A DNA stretch of 64,000 nucleotides from Marinobacter salsuginis (GTDB lineage Bacteria; Pseudomonadota; Gammaproteobacteria; Pseudomonadales; Oleiphilaceae), in the NCBI RefSeq assembly GCF_009617755.1, contig NZ_BGZH01000002.1:1-64000 (forward strand). The letters run 5' to 3'. A model generated the notes under the pieces. The model was not told the origin of the DNA. It searched no databases and saw only the letters and a program-made list of their open reading frames with translations. Of this stretch, positions 10,484 through 21,216 are shown in pieces; the stretch's first letter is position 1, and each line of letters opens with the position of its first letter. Both the position numbers and the translations under genes were made by a program.

Positions 10484-12949
10484 ATGGCTGCGTTCATCCA
10501 GAAACTGTTCAGATCCCGCAAGACACCCGAGGCAGCGCCTAAGCAACGAAAAGCTGTACAGCCCGCGCCTGTCGAACAGGAGGATACCCGGGCCAGCCAG
10601 AGAGAAGAACAGCTTACAGCCCTTGAGGGCTCTCCGTCGCAAAGTCTCCTGGCCAAACTCGCGATGGAAGGTGTCACAGCGGATATCCGACAGACCGCAG
10701 CCGGCAGACTGACCGACGAAGCCAGTCTCCAGGCAGTACAGAAACAGGCCAAAGGCCGGGACAAAGGGGTCTACCAAACCGTTAAATCGGCCCTTCAGCA
10801 ACGCCGTGAAGAACAGGCCCGACTGGACAGCATCAGCCAGACCATTGCCACCTTGACCCGTCACGCGCGGGACCAGGCAAAAAGCGACGACACCAAACTT
10901 TACGAGGCCCGGCTTGATGCCCTGCTGAAACAATGGACAGAGGTGGAAGAACACGCAACCCCGGAACAGGCGCAAGCATTCCTGGAAGCGGTGCACCAGT
11001 GCAAAGAACGCATTGCGACCCTGCAATCTGCAGCGGAGGAGGAAAAGCGCCAGCGAGAGCAGCAGCTACAGCGCCAAGAAACGCTCGACCTGCTTACCCG
11101 CACACTGGATGAGCTCAAGGCCCAACCGCCAGAGACCCTGCCCTCGCTCGCCTCTCTGGATGCATTGCAGAAAACCCAGGAAAACCGCTGGCTGGAAGCG
11201 ACCCGGGATACTGCCGTGGACAAGCAGGAACAGAAGTCCTACGAAACAGCGATGCTGGCGCTGCGCAATTACCTCGGTTCGATCCGTCGGATCACTCAGG
11301 ACCGGGACGCCATTGTCCAACTCGGTACTTTGGTAGAGGGGGAAGACGACGCTACTGAAGAACAGCGCGCGCAGGCAAAAACTCTGATCGCGGAAATCAA
11401 CTGGCCGGAAGGGTACCCCATTCCCACACTGCTTGAGCCCTTGCGCAAGCTGGCCGGTAAGCCCAGGTCAAAGCCCCAGCCCCGTGTTGACCAGGAGCAG
11501 CAGCGGGCCCTGGCGAAGCGCCTTGAAACCGATCTCGAAAAGCTCGAAGCGGCACTTGAGGCCAAGCAACTCAAAGAATCGAAGCAGCTGTTCAAAACCG
11601 CCCAGCAACATTTACGTGATTTGGACCAGCGCCACGCCAAACCCTATCAGGCCCGGGTGCAACTCCTTAACGGACAATTAAGAGAACTCTCGGACTGGCA
11701 GGGCTTTGCCACCCAGCCAAAGCAGATTGCCCTATGCGAGCAAATGGAATACCTGGCAGAACAACCCATGGATCCAGAAGCCAAGGCGGAGCGAATCAAG
11801 GAACTGCAGAATGAGTGGCGCGATCTGGGCGGCTCTTCGGACCGCAACCTCTGGTCCCGGTTCAAAGCTGCCTCCGACAAGGCCTATGAGCCTTGCAAAG
11901 CCTACTTTTCTGCGAAGTCCGGCCTGAAACAGGCCAATCTGGAGAAGCGATCCGCCATTTGCGAGCAACTTGAGAGTTTCCTCAACAATGCCGACTGGTC
12001 ATCGATCGACTGGAAAGCCGCAGAGCGAATCCACCAGACAGCGCGCCAGGAGTGGAAAGAAGCGTGGCCCGTGGAATTCCGGGACAATCGTGCCGTCCAG
12101 AAACGCTTCGATGAACTGCTCAAGAAGCTTGAGGCGCCACTCGATGAGGAGCGCCGGAAAAACGAAGCACTGAAACAGGCGATTGTCGAAAAGGCCGAGG
12201 CTCTGGTTGACCACGAACCACTCCAGGAGGCCATGAATCAGGCCAAGGCCCTGCAGGGGGACTGGCAGGCGATCGGCATTACCCGTCACCGGGAAGACCG
12301 CAAACTATGGCAGGCTTTCCGCAAGGCCTGCGATCAAATCTTTGCCCGCCGCGATGCCGAGCGCACAGAACAGCAGCAGGCATCGCGGGCCGCCGACGAG
12401 TCAGCGCAGGCTGCTCTGGAGCAGGTTGCCGAGGCATCCTCAGACAGTCATGAGGAGTCAGTAACGGCGGCCCTTGCGACGCTTCGTGGAATCGACGAGT
12501 CAAACCTGTCCAAGGGCGTCAGAGAGCAGGTTCAGCAGGAAAAGCAGCGGCTGAACAAGGCGCTTTCCGAGCTGAAGCTTCGGGCAAAAATGGCATCGTG
12601 GCAGTCTCTTGTAATGGCTGCCACAACGGGCGAAACCGCCAATGATTCCGTGCCCCAACACTGGACCGCGCTGGCGGATGCCTCAGACGCCAGTGATCCG
12701 GCCGAGCTGGTGATACGGGCGGAAATTCTGTGCGGCGTCCCCTCACCCGAAACCGACCAGCAGCGCCGCATGGAAATACAGGTACGGCGCCTGGCTGATG
12801 GCATGGGATCCGCCGACAACGGCAATGATCAAATGCAGGACGTGGAAAAGCTGCTCGCGAGCTGGTGCCTGGCCGGAATCGGCAAAGACGCAAACACAGA
12901 GCTGGCCGAGCGCCTGAACAAGGCCCTTGCCAACCTGAACCAGGCCTGA
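10484..12949 (+). CDS. DUF349 domain-containing protein, long helical
   Basis: An 821-residue, highly charged, almost entirely helical protein without signal peptide or membrane segments. Repeated units carry W-x-x-x...WR..F-x-A-x-D motifs (EWRDLGGSSDRNLWSRFKAA, GDWQAIG...REDRKLWQAFRKACD), the DUF349 pattern; at least three are evident in the middle and C-terminal half, and the first 250 residues look like coiled coil. Function of the family is not established. The ATG at 10484 has an AAGGA site. It is a single-gene transcription unit between recX and the ComFB-like gene. Confidence 0.88.
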   Translation: MAAFIQKLFRSRKTPEAAPKQRKAVQPAPVEQEDTRASQREEQLTALEGSPSQSLLAKLAMEGVTADIRQTAAGRLTDEASLQAVQKQAKGRDKGVYQTVKSALQQRREEQARLDSISQTIATLTRHARDQAKSDDTKLYEARLDALLKQWTEVEEHATPEQAQAFLEAVHQCKERIATLQSAAEEEKRQREQQLQRQETLDLLTRTLDELKAQPPETLPSLASLDALQKTQENRWLEATRDTAVDKQEQKSYETAMLALRNYLGSIRRITQDRDAIVQLGTLVEGEDDATEEQRAQAKTLIAEINWPEGYPIPTLLEPLRKLAGKPRSKPQPRVDQEQQRALAKRLETDLEKLEAALEAKQLKESKQLFKTAQQHLRDLDQRHAKPYQARVQLLNGQLRELSDWQGFATQPKQIALCEQMEYLAEQPMDPEAKAERIKELQNEWRDLGGSSDRNLWSRFKAASDKAYEPCKAYFSAKSGLKQANLEKRSAICEQLESFLNNADWSSIDWKAAERIHQTARQEWKEAWPVEFRDNRAVQKRFDELLKKLEAPLDEERRKNEALKQAIVEKAEALVDHEPLQEAMNQAKALQGDWQAIGITRHREDRKLWQAFRKACDQIFARRDAERTEQQQASRAADESAQAALEQVAEASSDSHEESVTAALATLRGIDESNLSKGVREQVQQEKQRLNKALSELKLRAKMASWQSLVMAATTGETANDSVPQHWTALADASDASDPAELVIRAEILCGVPSPETDQQRRMEIQVRRLADGMGSADNGNDQMQDVEKLLASWCLAGIGKDANTELAERLNKALANLNQA

Positions 12950-12962
12950 AGCACCCTGCGGT

Positions 12963-13226
12963 TTATTCCCGCTGGTGCTCTTTAACGAAGTCCCTGGCCT
13001 CCTTAACGGCGGCCAGGGATTTCTGTTTCATCCCCTTGAGTTCTTCGTCGGCCAGGTAGAACATCATATCGATTGAATGGCGATAATACCGCGTTGGAAG
13101 GCGGTTCAGGGCCACGCACATCACATCGATAAGATAATCCGCCGTGTCGGACTCCTCCCGCGTTGCCTCAATGGCATCCACCACCAGTCGTTCGTAAAAG
13201 TTGTCGATCGCATCTCGCAGAGACAT
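12963..13226 (-). CDS. Late competence development ComFB-like protein
   Basis: An 87-residue protein beginning MSLRDAIDNFYERLVVDAI, with the family's central DVMCVALNRLPTRYYRHSIDMMFY segment. ComFB domains occur in Bacillus competence operons and in cyanobacteria, where members have been reported to bind cyclic dinucleotides; whether this copy does is unknown. The start at 13226 has an AGGAGG site. It sits alone, 13 bases from the convergent DUF349 gene, with no competence genes in view. Confidence 0.82.
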   Translation of the reverse strand: MSLRDAIDNFYERLVVDAIEATREESDTADYLIDVMCVALNRLPTRYYRHSIDMMFYLADEELKGMKQKSLAAVKEARDFVKEHQRE

Positions 13227-13414
13227 GGCTTTCGCCTCCTGAATTCGTCTGCGGTTTCTAACACCATAGAAGCCACCTCCCGCCTTGTCATGGTTCCTGA
13301 GCAATTTCGCCAATGCGATTGGCAGCCCGCGTCATTACACCCCCTGGTCGCAACGGGCTATGGTTGTGTCATCGGTAAATCAATTCCGAAAACAATATGA
13401 CCAGAGGACAAGCA

Positions 13415-14623
<1,209 letters not shown>

Positions 14624-14652
14624 ACCCGTCCACTTTTCAAGGAGAACCGATT

Positions 14653-16803
14653 ATGAGTGCCATCCGTTACGAACTGGGTTCAGATCAGATCCTGACCCTC
14701 ACCATCGACATGCCGGGCCAGTCCGCCAACACCATGAATGCCACTTTCCGGGACGCCCTCTCGGAGACGGCAGCGAAAGTAAGAGATGACCTGGACAACA
14801 TCCGCGGCGTGATCATTACCTCAGCCAAAAAAACCTTCTTTGCCGGCGGCGATCTGACAGAGCTGCACAAGGTCACACAGGCCGACGCCAAAACCTTTGA
14901 GGACATGGTCAACGGCCTGAAAGCCCACATGCGCTTCCTCGAAACCACCGGCAAACCCGTGGTGGCCGCTATCAACGGCTCTGCCCTGGGCGGTGGTCTG
15001 GAGATCGCCCTGGCCTGCCACCATCGCGTGGCGATTGACGACGTCAGCATTCAACTGGGCTTGCCGGAGGTGACGCTGGGCCTGCTTCCCGGCGGTGGCG
15101 GAACCCAGCGACTGCCCCGGATGATTGGTCTTGAGGCAGCCTTCCCGTTTCTGATGGAAGGCAAAAAGGTGAACCCCGAGGCCGCACTTAAGGCTGGCAT
15201 TGTCGACGAACTGGCCGATTCTGCCGACGACATGATCACCAAGGCCCGGGCATTCATCGATGCCAATCCCAAGTGTCACCAGCCGTGGGACCAGAAAGGC
15301 TTCAAGTTTCCTGGCGGGGCGCCTCACCATCCCGCCATGGCCCAGAAACTGGCCATCGCACCGGCCATGCTGAAGCAGAAAACCAAAGGCTGCTATCCGG
15401 CGCCGGAACGCATTCTCTCCGCGGCCGTCGAGGGAGCCCAGGTGGATTTCGACAACGGTAGCCTGATCGAGACCCGGTATTTTGCCGAGCTGGTGATCGG
15501 CCAGGTCGCCAAGAACATGACCGGCACCTTCTGGTTCCAGCTGAACGCCATCAAGGCGGGCGGCAGCCGGCCCGATGGCGTCGAGAAAGAAACCTTCCGC
15601 AAGGTTGGCGTGCTTGGCGCCGGCATGATGGGCGCAGGTATTGCCTATTCCACAGCCACGCGGGGAATCGACGTGGTGTTGAAAGATGTCTCCGTGGAGA
15701 ACGCCGAAAAAGGCAAGAGCTACTCCGAGAAATTGCTGGCCAAGAAAGTCAGCCGTGGCCGGATGAGCGAAACGCAGAAGGCAGAGATCCTCGGGCGCAT
15801 CAAAGCCACGGATTCTGCGGATGATCTGGAAGGCTGCGATCTGGTAATCGAAGCCGTCTTTGAAGACAGCGAACTGAAAGCCAGGGTAACCCAGGAAGCT
15901 GAACCGAAGCTGGTAAACAACGGAATCTTCGCCTCCAACACGTCCACTATCCCCATCACCCAACTCGCCGAGGCCTCCGCGAACGCCGAGAACTTTATTG
16001 GCCTGCATTTCTTCTCACCGGTAGACAAGATGCAACTGGTGGAAATCATCGTCGGCGAGAAAACCTCTGATGAAACGCTGGCACGCTCGTTCGACTACGT
16101 TCAGCAGATCGGCAAGATCCCGGTGGTGGTGAATGACAGCCGGGGATTCTTCACTTCCCGGGTTTTTGGCACCTTTGTCAATGAAGGCATCTGCATGCTG
16201 GGCGAAGGCATCCACCCATCCAGCATTGAGAATGCAGGACTACTGGCCGGCATGCCGGTGGGACCTCTGGCGATCTCGGACGAAGTCAGCATGACCCTTA
16301 TGCAGCACATCCGGGACCAGAGCAAGAAAGACACCGAGGCGGCAGGCGGCACCTGGACCCCCCACCCGGCTGAGGCGGTGATTGATGCCATGGTCAACGA
16401 GCACGGGCGCAAGGGCAAAGCCTCGGGCGCCGGGTTCTACGACTACCCCGCCAGTGGCAAAAAACACCTTTGGCCGGAACTGGAAAACCTGTTCGTGGAT
16501 AGCGGCAAGGCTCGGGCAGTCGAACTGCAGGAGCTGAAGGACCGGATACTGTTCATTCAGGCCATTGAAACGGTGCGCTGCCTCGAGGAAGGCGTATTGC
16601 GCACGGTGGAAGACGCCAACATCGGCAGCATCTTCGGCATTGGCTATGCGCCCTGGACCGGTGGCGCCATCCAGTTCATCAATCAATACGGAGTGAGAGC
16701 GTTCACGGAACGGGCATCAGAGCTCGCCAAAACCTATGGTGAGCGCTTTGCACCGCCCAGACTGCTGCAGGAAAAGGCGGAAACCAACACAACGTTCGCC
16801 TGA
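14653..16803 (+). CDS. Multifunctional enoyl-CoA hydratase/3-hydroxyacyl-CoA dehydrogenase
   Basis: A 716-residue beta-oxidation enzyme. Residues 1-190 form a crotonase domain with the oxyanion-hole segments (FFAGGDL and INGSALGGGLEIALACH) and a catalytic-glutamate region (LGLPEVTLGLLPGGGGTQRLPR). Residues 310-500 form the NAD-binding part of 3-hydroxyacyl-CoA dehydrogenase (GVLGAGMMGAGIAYSTA; histidine in IGLHFFSPVDKM), followed by C-terminal dehydrogenase domains. The start has AAGGAGAA seven bases upstream. It is the partner of the thiolase just before it, and together they carry out the last three steps of each beta-oxidation cycle. It is FadJ-like in layout. Confidence 0.94.
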   Translation: MSAIRYELGSDQILTLTIDMPGQSANTMNATFRDALSETAAKVRDDLDNIRGVIITSAKKTFFAGGDLTELHKVTQADAKTFEDMVNGLKAHMRFLETTGKPVVAAINGSALGGGLEIALACHHRVAIDDVSIQLGLPEVTLGLLPGGGGTQRLPRMIGLEAAFPFLMEGKKVNPEAALKAGIVDELADSADDMITKARAFIDANPKCHQPWDQKGFKFPGGAPHHPAMAQKLAIAPAMLKQKTKGCYPAPERILSAAVEGAQVDFDNGSLIETRYFAELVIGQVAKNMTGTFWFQLNAIKAGGSRPDGVEKETFRKVGVLGAGMMGAGIAYSTATRGIDVVLKDVSVENAEKGKSYSEKLLAKKVSRGRMSETQKAEILGRIKATDSADDLEGCDLVIEAVFEDSELKARVTQEAEPKLVNNGIFASNTSTIPITQLAEASANAENFIGLHFFSPVDKMQLVEIIVGEKTSDETLARSFDYVQQIGKIPVVVNDSRGFFTSRVFGTFVNEGICMLGEGIHPSSIENAGLLAGMPVGPLAISDEVSMTLMQHIRDQSKKDTEAAGGTWTPHPAEAVIDAMVNEHGRKGKASGAGFYDYPASGKKHLWPELENLFVDSGKARAVELQELKDRILFIQAIETVRCLEEGVLRTVEDANIGSIFGIGYAPWTGGAIQFINQYGVRAFTERASELAKTYGERFAPPRLLQEKAETNTTFA

Positions 16804-16823
16804 TCAAACCCTGCTGACTCATT

Positions 16824-16850
16824 GCCGGGCGGGATGCGCTTCCGCCCGGC
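16824..16850 (+). terminator. GC-rich hairpin after the beta-oxidation operon
   Basis: GCCGGGCGG pairs perfectly with CCGCCCGGC across a nine-base loop, 20 bases after the stop codon. A long T run is absent, so this is either a weak intrinsic terminator or an mRNA 3'-stabilising hairpin. Confidence 0.55.
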
Positions 16851-17047
16851 ATACCTACCAATCAAAGACCTACGCAATCGACCATCATCCGGTTACCAAC
16901 CTGGCGCCTTCATGGACAGATTGTCACGAACCGATACGCCCTGCCTATGGCATCGGGTGTAGTGCTTGCCTACAATAAATTTATAAGTCACGGGTAGACA
17001 CTCCCTCCGAAAGCCGAGGGGCTCCCCACACCGTCAGGTACGCATTT

Positions 17048-19231
17048 ATGACCATCGCGGAAAGAATTATGGCTCGTCGCACCCTGGCCGGAACTGGTCG
17101 ATCCGGGGTGTGCAAGGCAATGGCTGTAGCCTTGCTACTGTCGACGCCACTGGGACTGCATGCCAAGGTTGAAACCCCAGCTGTCTACGAGCCGGTTGCG
17201 CCGACGATCGATCAGGCGCGCGCTAACATTCTGATTGCCCGTCAGCTGCAGTTTACGCATTTCCGCGACCTTGGAATCAGCGACGAATTGTCTGGCGACG
17301 TGTTTGATGCCTACCTGGACTATCTGGACGGCCAGCGAATCTACCTGTCACAAGACGACATTGCGAAATTCGACAAAATCCGGACCCAGTTGGGCTCTGC
17401 CCTGAAAACCGGCCAGCTCCAGCCGGGCTTTGATATCTACAACCTTGTTCAGCAACGGATTATCGAGCGTCTGCAGTTTGCACTGGCAATCATCGACAAC
17501 GGCATAGACTCGCTGGACTTCTCGGCCAACGAGAGCATTCTGGTGGACCGCTCAGAAGCGGACTGGGAGGCGGATGCCAAGGCGCTGGACGAACTGTGGG
17601 TAAAACGCATCAAAAACGCAGTATTGGCACAGCGACTGAACGGTGCCGACGATGAGGCCATCGTTGAAACTCTGCGCCGGCGCTACGAAGGTCAGCTCAA
17701 GCGCGCGTACCAGGCCAGAAGCGAAGATGCTTTCCAGGCCTACATGAATGCGTTTACCGGAATGTGGGATCCGCACACATCCTACTTTTCACCGCGCACC
17801 TCCGAGAACTTCAACATCAACATGAGCCTTTCCCTGGAAGGCATTGGAGCGGTCCTTCAGTCAGATAACGAATACACCAAGGTAGTGAGACTGGTGCCCG
17901 GCGGACCGGCGTCCAAGCAGGGTCAGCTTGAACCGGCAGACCGCATAGTCTCGGTGGCACAGGAAGGTGAAAAACCGGTGAATGTGATTGGTTGGCGGCT
18001 GGACGAAGTTGTAGATCTGATTCGCGGGCCAAGGAACTCGACCGTCACCCTGGAAGTCATTCCGGCTAACGCGTCTGACGAGACCATCACCGAAACCATC
18101 GCGATCAAGCGCGATGAGGTGAAACTGGAAGAACAGAGCGCCAGCAAGGACACCATCCGGATTGAGCGCGGTGGCAAGGAATACACGATTGGCGTAATCA
18201 CCATCCCCACGTTCTATGCCGATTTCCAGGCCATGCAGGCCGGAGACCCGAACTACAAGAGTACAACCCGGGACGTTCGTAACCTCATCGCGGAACTCGA
18301 AGCCGAGGGCGTTGATGGACTGGTCATGGATTTGCGCAACAATGGTGGTGGCGCCCTGCACGAGGCCAACGATCTGGTAGGGCTGTTTATCGATAAAGGC
18401 CCCACTGTTCAGATCCGCAATGCCAATAACGATGTGCAGGTATTGAACGATGAGGACCCTTCGGTCGCCTATGATGGCCCGCTGGTGGTACTCACCAACC
18501 GTATGAGCGCGTCAGCGTCCGAAATTTTCGCCGGCGCCATCCAGGACTATGGCAGGGGGCTGGTCGTTGGTTCCCAGACCTTCGGCAAAGGTACCGTTCA
18601 GGCGGTGCGTCCGCTGAACCATGGCCAACTCAAGATCACCCAGTCGAAGTTCTATCGGGTATCAGGCGGCTCCACCCAGCACAAAGGGGTGATTCCGGAT
18701 ATCGAGATTCCATCCCGCATCGACAAGACCCGCATCGGTGAGGACGCCCTTGATCATGCCCTGCCCTGGGACCAGATCGAAGCCGTCCCGCACACGCGTT
18801 ACTTCGATTTCAGCGGTATTATTGATGAGCTTCGCAAGCGACACGAAGAGCGGTTCTCAACCAATCCTGAATTCAGTCTGTTGCAGCAGGAAATCGACTT
18901 CCTCACCAAGCAGCGCGCCACGGACAGCGTCAGCCTTAATCTGGAAGAGCGTCGTGCCGAACACGAACAAATTGAGCGCACGCGTCTGACAATTGCGAAT
19001 GCCAGGCGGGAACTGAAAGGGCAGCCACCATTCGATTCCCTTGAAGCCCTCGAAGACTGGCAGGACCAACAGGCAGCTGATCTGGATTCCACCGACGAAG
19101 AACTGGATTTCGTGATCCGTGAAGGTGGCCATATCATGGCTGACATGCTGGACCTGGATAACCGCATGGCGTCCATCCTGGACCCGCAACAGTTCGCCGC
19201 ACAGGCTCCGGCCTCCGCGGTAACCCGGTAA
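17048..19231 (+). CDS. prc: Carboxy-terminal (tail-specific) processing protease Prc
   Basis: Prc is a periplasmic S41 serine protease that trims or degrades proteins with exposed C-termini, including peptidoglycan hydrolases. The 727-residue protein has a signal peptide (cleavage near LGLHAKV), an N-terminal helical domain, a PDZ domain (about residues 240-330, GIGAVLQSDNEYTKVVRLVPGG), a protease core with the nucleophile in NRMSASASEIFAGA and the general-base lysine in TFGKGTVQ, and a long charged C-terminal domain. Length and layout match the E. coli type (682 residues) rather than short CtpA proteins. Adaptor lipoprotein genes are not seen nearby. Confidence 0.95.
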   Translation: MTIAERIMARRTLAGTGRSGVCKAMAVALLLSTPLGLHAKVETPAVYEPVAPTIDQARANILIARQLQFTHFRDLGISDELSGDVFDAYLDYLDGQRIYLSQDDIAKFDKIRTQLGSALKTGQLQPGFDIYNLVQQRIIERLQFALAIIDNGIDSLDFSANESILVDRSEADWEADAKALDELWVKRIKNAVLAQRLNGADDEAIVETLRRRYEGQLKRAYQARSEDAFQAYMNAFTGMWDPHTSYFSPRTSENFNINMSLSLEGIGAVLQSDNEYTKVVRLVPGGPASKQGQLEPADRIVSVAQEGEKPVNVIGWRLDEVVDLIRGPRNSTVTLEVIPANASDETITETIAIKRDEVKLEEQSASKDTIRIERGGKEYTIGVITIPTFYADFQAMQAGDPNYKSTTRDVRNLIAELEAEGVDGLVMDLRNNGGGALHEANDLVGLFIDKGPTVQIRNANNDVQVLNDEDPSVAYDGPLVVLTNRMSASASEIFAGAIQDYGRGLVVGSQTFGKGTVQAVRPLNHGQLKITQSKFYRVSGGSTQHKGVIPDIEIPSRIDKTRIGEDALDHALPWDQIEAVPHTRYFDFSGIIDELRKRHEERFSTNPEFSLLQQEIDFLTKQRATDSVSLNLEERRAEHEQIERTRLTIANARRELKGQPPFDSLEALEDWQDQQAADLDSTDEELDFVIREGGHIMADMLDLDNRMASILDPQQFAAQAPASAVTR

Positions 19232-19249
19232 GCGGATGCCTACAGGCCC

Positions 19250-20050
19250 ATGACGGAAAAGGACACCAGCGGGCAGGATGGCCGCCAGAAAGCGCGAATG
19301 CTCCAGGACATGCTTCTGGATGCCCTGCATGCCATGCGCTCGCTGGAGCAGGTGGAAGGGCTGGAAAAACCGGTAACCCAGGAACGGACGCCGGAAGGTC
19401 TTATCGACCGCCTGGCCAGCCTCACCGGGTCAGCGCTCCGGTTCGGGGTGAAGGCCACAGATACGTCACTTCGGGTTGGTCGGGCCCTGATGAATTCCCA
19501 GGATCAGTTGCGGGCGATGCTCACGGCGGGTCAGTCCCTGAAGGACATCCGGGAAGTGGCCGGTCTAACCTTGTCGGAAATGAGCGAGGCCCTGAACCTG
19601 CGGGACAAGTCGGTTCTCGAGGCCATTGAGAATGGCACCTCCACTCTCTCCTTCGAGCTGATTCTGCGTCTCGCGGCTCTCATTGCCCGGAATGATCCAA
19701 TCCCTTTTATCATGCGCACCACGCGCAACTACAACCCGGAAGTCTGGCAGATTCTGAATGACTGGGGTGTGGCGAAACTCCCCCTGCAGTTCGAGCGGGA
19801 ACGCGAATTCATCAACATCTTCCGCCGGCATGACGACGCACGGACGCTCTCGGATGAGGGCTTCCAGAAAGTGCTGGAGTTCACCCGCCAGAGCTTTGAG
19901 ATGTCCCTGCACTTTATCGAAGAACAGGAACGGGAGGTGGCCGAACTTCAGGCTGCCTACGAGGACAAACACCCCGAAGGGCCATCCAGACCCGAGAAAT
20001 CCCCCGTCCGAAAGAAGCGGCAGGCGGGCGGCCCGTCTTCAACCAAATAG
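19250..20050 (+). CDS. Helix-turn-helix (XRE-like) transcriptional regulator
   Basis: A 266-residue cytoplasmic protein. Residues 97-150 form a lambda-repressor-like helix-turn-helix ([21 protein letters not shown] then [20 protein letters not shown]). The N-terminal 90 and C-terminal 115 residues are helical and charged; the C-terminus is basic. No ligand domain is recognisable. It starts 18 bases after prc and may be cotranscribed with it, and its last 12 bases overlap the convergent mtnA gene. Targets cannot be inferred. Confidence 0.83.
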   Translation: MTEKDTSGQDGRQKARMLQDMLLDALHAMRSLEQVEGLEKPVTQERTPEGLIDRLASLTGSALRFGVKATDTSLRVGRALMNSQDQLRAMLTAGQSLKDIREVAGLTLSEMSEALNLRDKSVLEAIENGTSTLSFELILRLAALIARNDPIPFIMRTTRNYNPEVWQILNDWGVAKLPLQFEREREFINIFRRHDDARTLSDEGFQKVLEFTRQSFEMSLHFIEEQEREVAELQAAYEDKHPEGPSRPEKSPVRKKRQAGGPSSTK

Positions 20051-21103
20051 TGCTCTCATACCGGTAATATTCGGGTTATGCACGACGCCCTTTTCAGTAA
20101 CGATGGCGTCGATAAGGTTGGCCGGTGTCACATCAAAAACCGGGTTGAACACATTGACGCCTTCCGGCGCCAGAGGAATACCCCGGATTTCCCGCACCTC
20201 AATCCCGTCCCGTTCTTCTATGGGAACATCCGCGCCTGACTCCAGAGCCATATCCACGGTGCTCGACGGTGCCACCACCATGAAGCCCACTTTATGATGC
20301 CTGGCCAGCACCGCAAGACTGTAGGTGCCAATCTTGTTAACCACATCGCCATTGGCGGTGATGCGGTCGGCGCCGACAATGACCCAACGGACATCGTTAC
20401 GAGCCAATATTGCTGCCGCAGCGCCATCAGCGTTCAAAGTGACAGGAATGCCGTCCCGAGAGAGTTCCCAGGCCGTTAGCCGGCCACCCTGAAGCCAGGG
20501 TCGGGTTTCATCGGCATAGACGTCTTTCAACAGTTTTTCCTCGTGCAGCCGTCGAACAACGCCCAGAGCCGTGCCGTAGCCGCCGGTGGCAAGTGCACCG
20601 GTGTTGCAGTGGGTCAACACCGAAAGCGGTTTCTCTGCACCGATGAATTCCAGGGCATGGTCCGCCATGGCAAAATTGGCAGCCAGATCTTCTTCATGGA
20701 TTGCCTCGGCCTCATTGGCCAAACGTTTCTCCGCTTCGTCGAGAGAGTGACAGGCGTGGAAGACCCGTTCCATCCGTTGCAACGCCCAGAACAGGTTCAC
20801 CGCCGTGGGCCGTGATGCCGCCAGCTCACGAATGGATTGTTTAATTTCAGCTTTCCAGTCGCCACCGCCGGCATGCCTGGCTGCCAGGGCCACCCCGTAG
20901 GCTGCGCTGATGCCGATCGCCGGAGCGCCACGAACCACCATGTCCCGGATGCTTTGTGCCACACCCGCAGCGCCCTCCAGGGTGATCCAGTGTTCCTCCC
21001 CGGGCAGCAGGCGTTGGTCCAGCAATTCGAGACTGCTGCCATGCCACCGTATTGCAACGGTACCAATGCCGCGTTCAGAAGAGGGTTTCGGGGTGGTTGC
21101 CAT
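20039..21103 (-). CDS. mtnA: S-methyl-5-thioribose-1-phosphate isomerase
   Basis: MtnA isomerises methylthioribose-1-phosphate to methylthioribulose-1-phosphate in methionine salvage. The 354-residue product shows the family motifs: [15 protein letters not shown] (substrate phosphate loop), [19 protein letters not shown] (catalytic cysteine) and [22 protein letters not shown] (catalytic aspartate). It is transcribed away from mtaD, with a palindrome-rich 113-base region between. The other salvage enzymes (mtnB, C, D, P) are not in the window. The C-terminal codons overlap the end of the HTH regulator gene by 12 bases on the opposite strand. Confidence 0.95.
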   Translation of the reverse strand: MATTPKPSSERGIGTVAIRWHGSSLELLDQRLLPGEEHWITLEGAAGVAQSIRDMVVRGAPAIGISAAYGVALAARHAGGGDWKAEIKQSIRELAASRPTAVNLFWALQRMERVFHACHSLDEAEKRLANEAEAIHEEDLAANFAMADHALEFIGAEKPLSVLTHCNTGALATGGYGTALGVVRRLHEEKLLKDVYADETRPWLQGGRLTAWELSRDGIPVTLNADGAAAAILARNDVRWVIVGADRITANGDVVNKIGTYSLAVLARHHKVGFMVVAPSSTVDMALESGADVPIEERDGIEVREIRGIPLAPEGVNVFNPVFDVTPANLIDAIVTEKGVVHNPNITGMRALFG

Positions 21104-21119
21104 AGAAAACTGCTCCGGT

Positions 21120-21157
21120 TTTTCAGCGCTGAAAACTGCCAGTATAACGGTTATACT
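21120..21157. promoter_or_regulatory. Divergent mtnA/mtaD promoter region with two palindromes
   Basis: TTTTCAGCGCTGAAAA (21120-21135) is a perfect 16-base palindrome and AGTATAACGGTTATACT (21141-21157) a perfect 8+1+8 inverted repeat. The second contains TATAAC on both strands, so it can serve as a -10 in either direction. On the plus strand CTGAAA and TATACT (21152-21157) are 17 bases apart, as are TTTTCA and TATAAC. The first palindrome may be a repressor site or simply overlap the -35 elements. Confidence 0.45.
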
Positions 21158-21216
21158 TCCGGGCTACATTTTCAAGGTGCGGCAGGGTCGCACCAAGCGC
21201 TGTAAGGCAGGAATGA

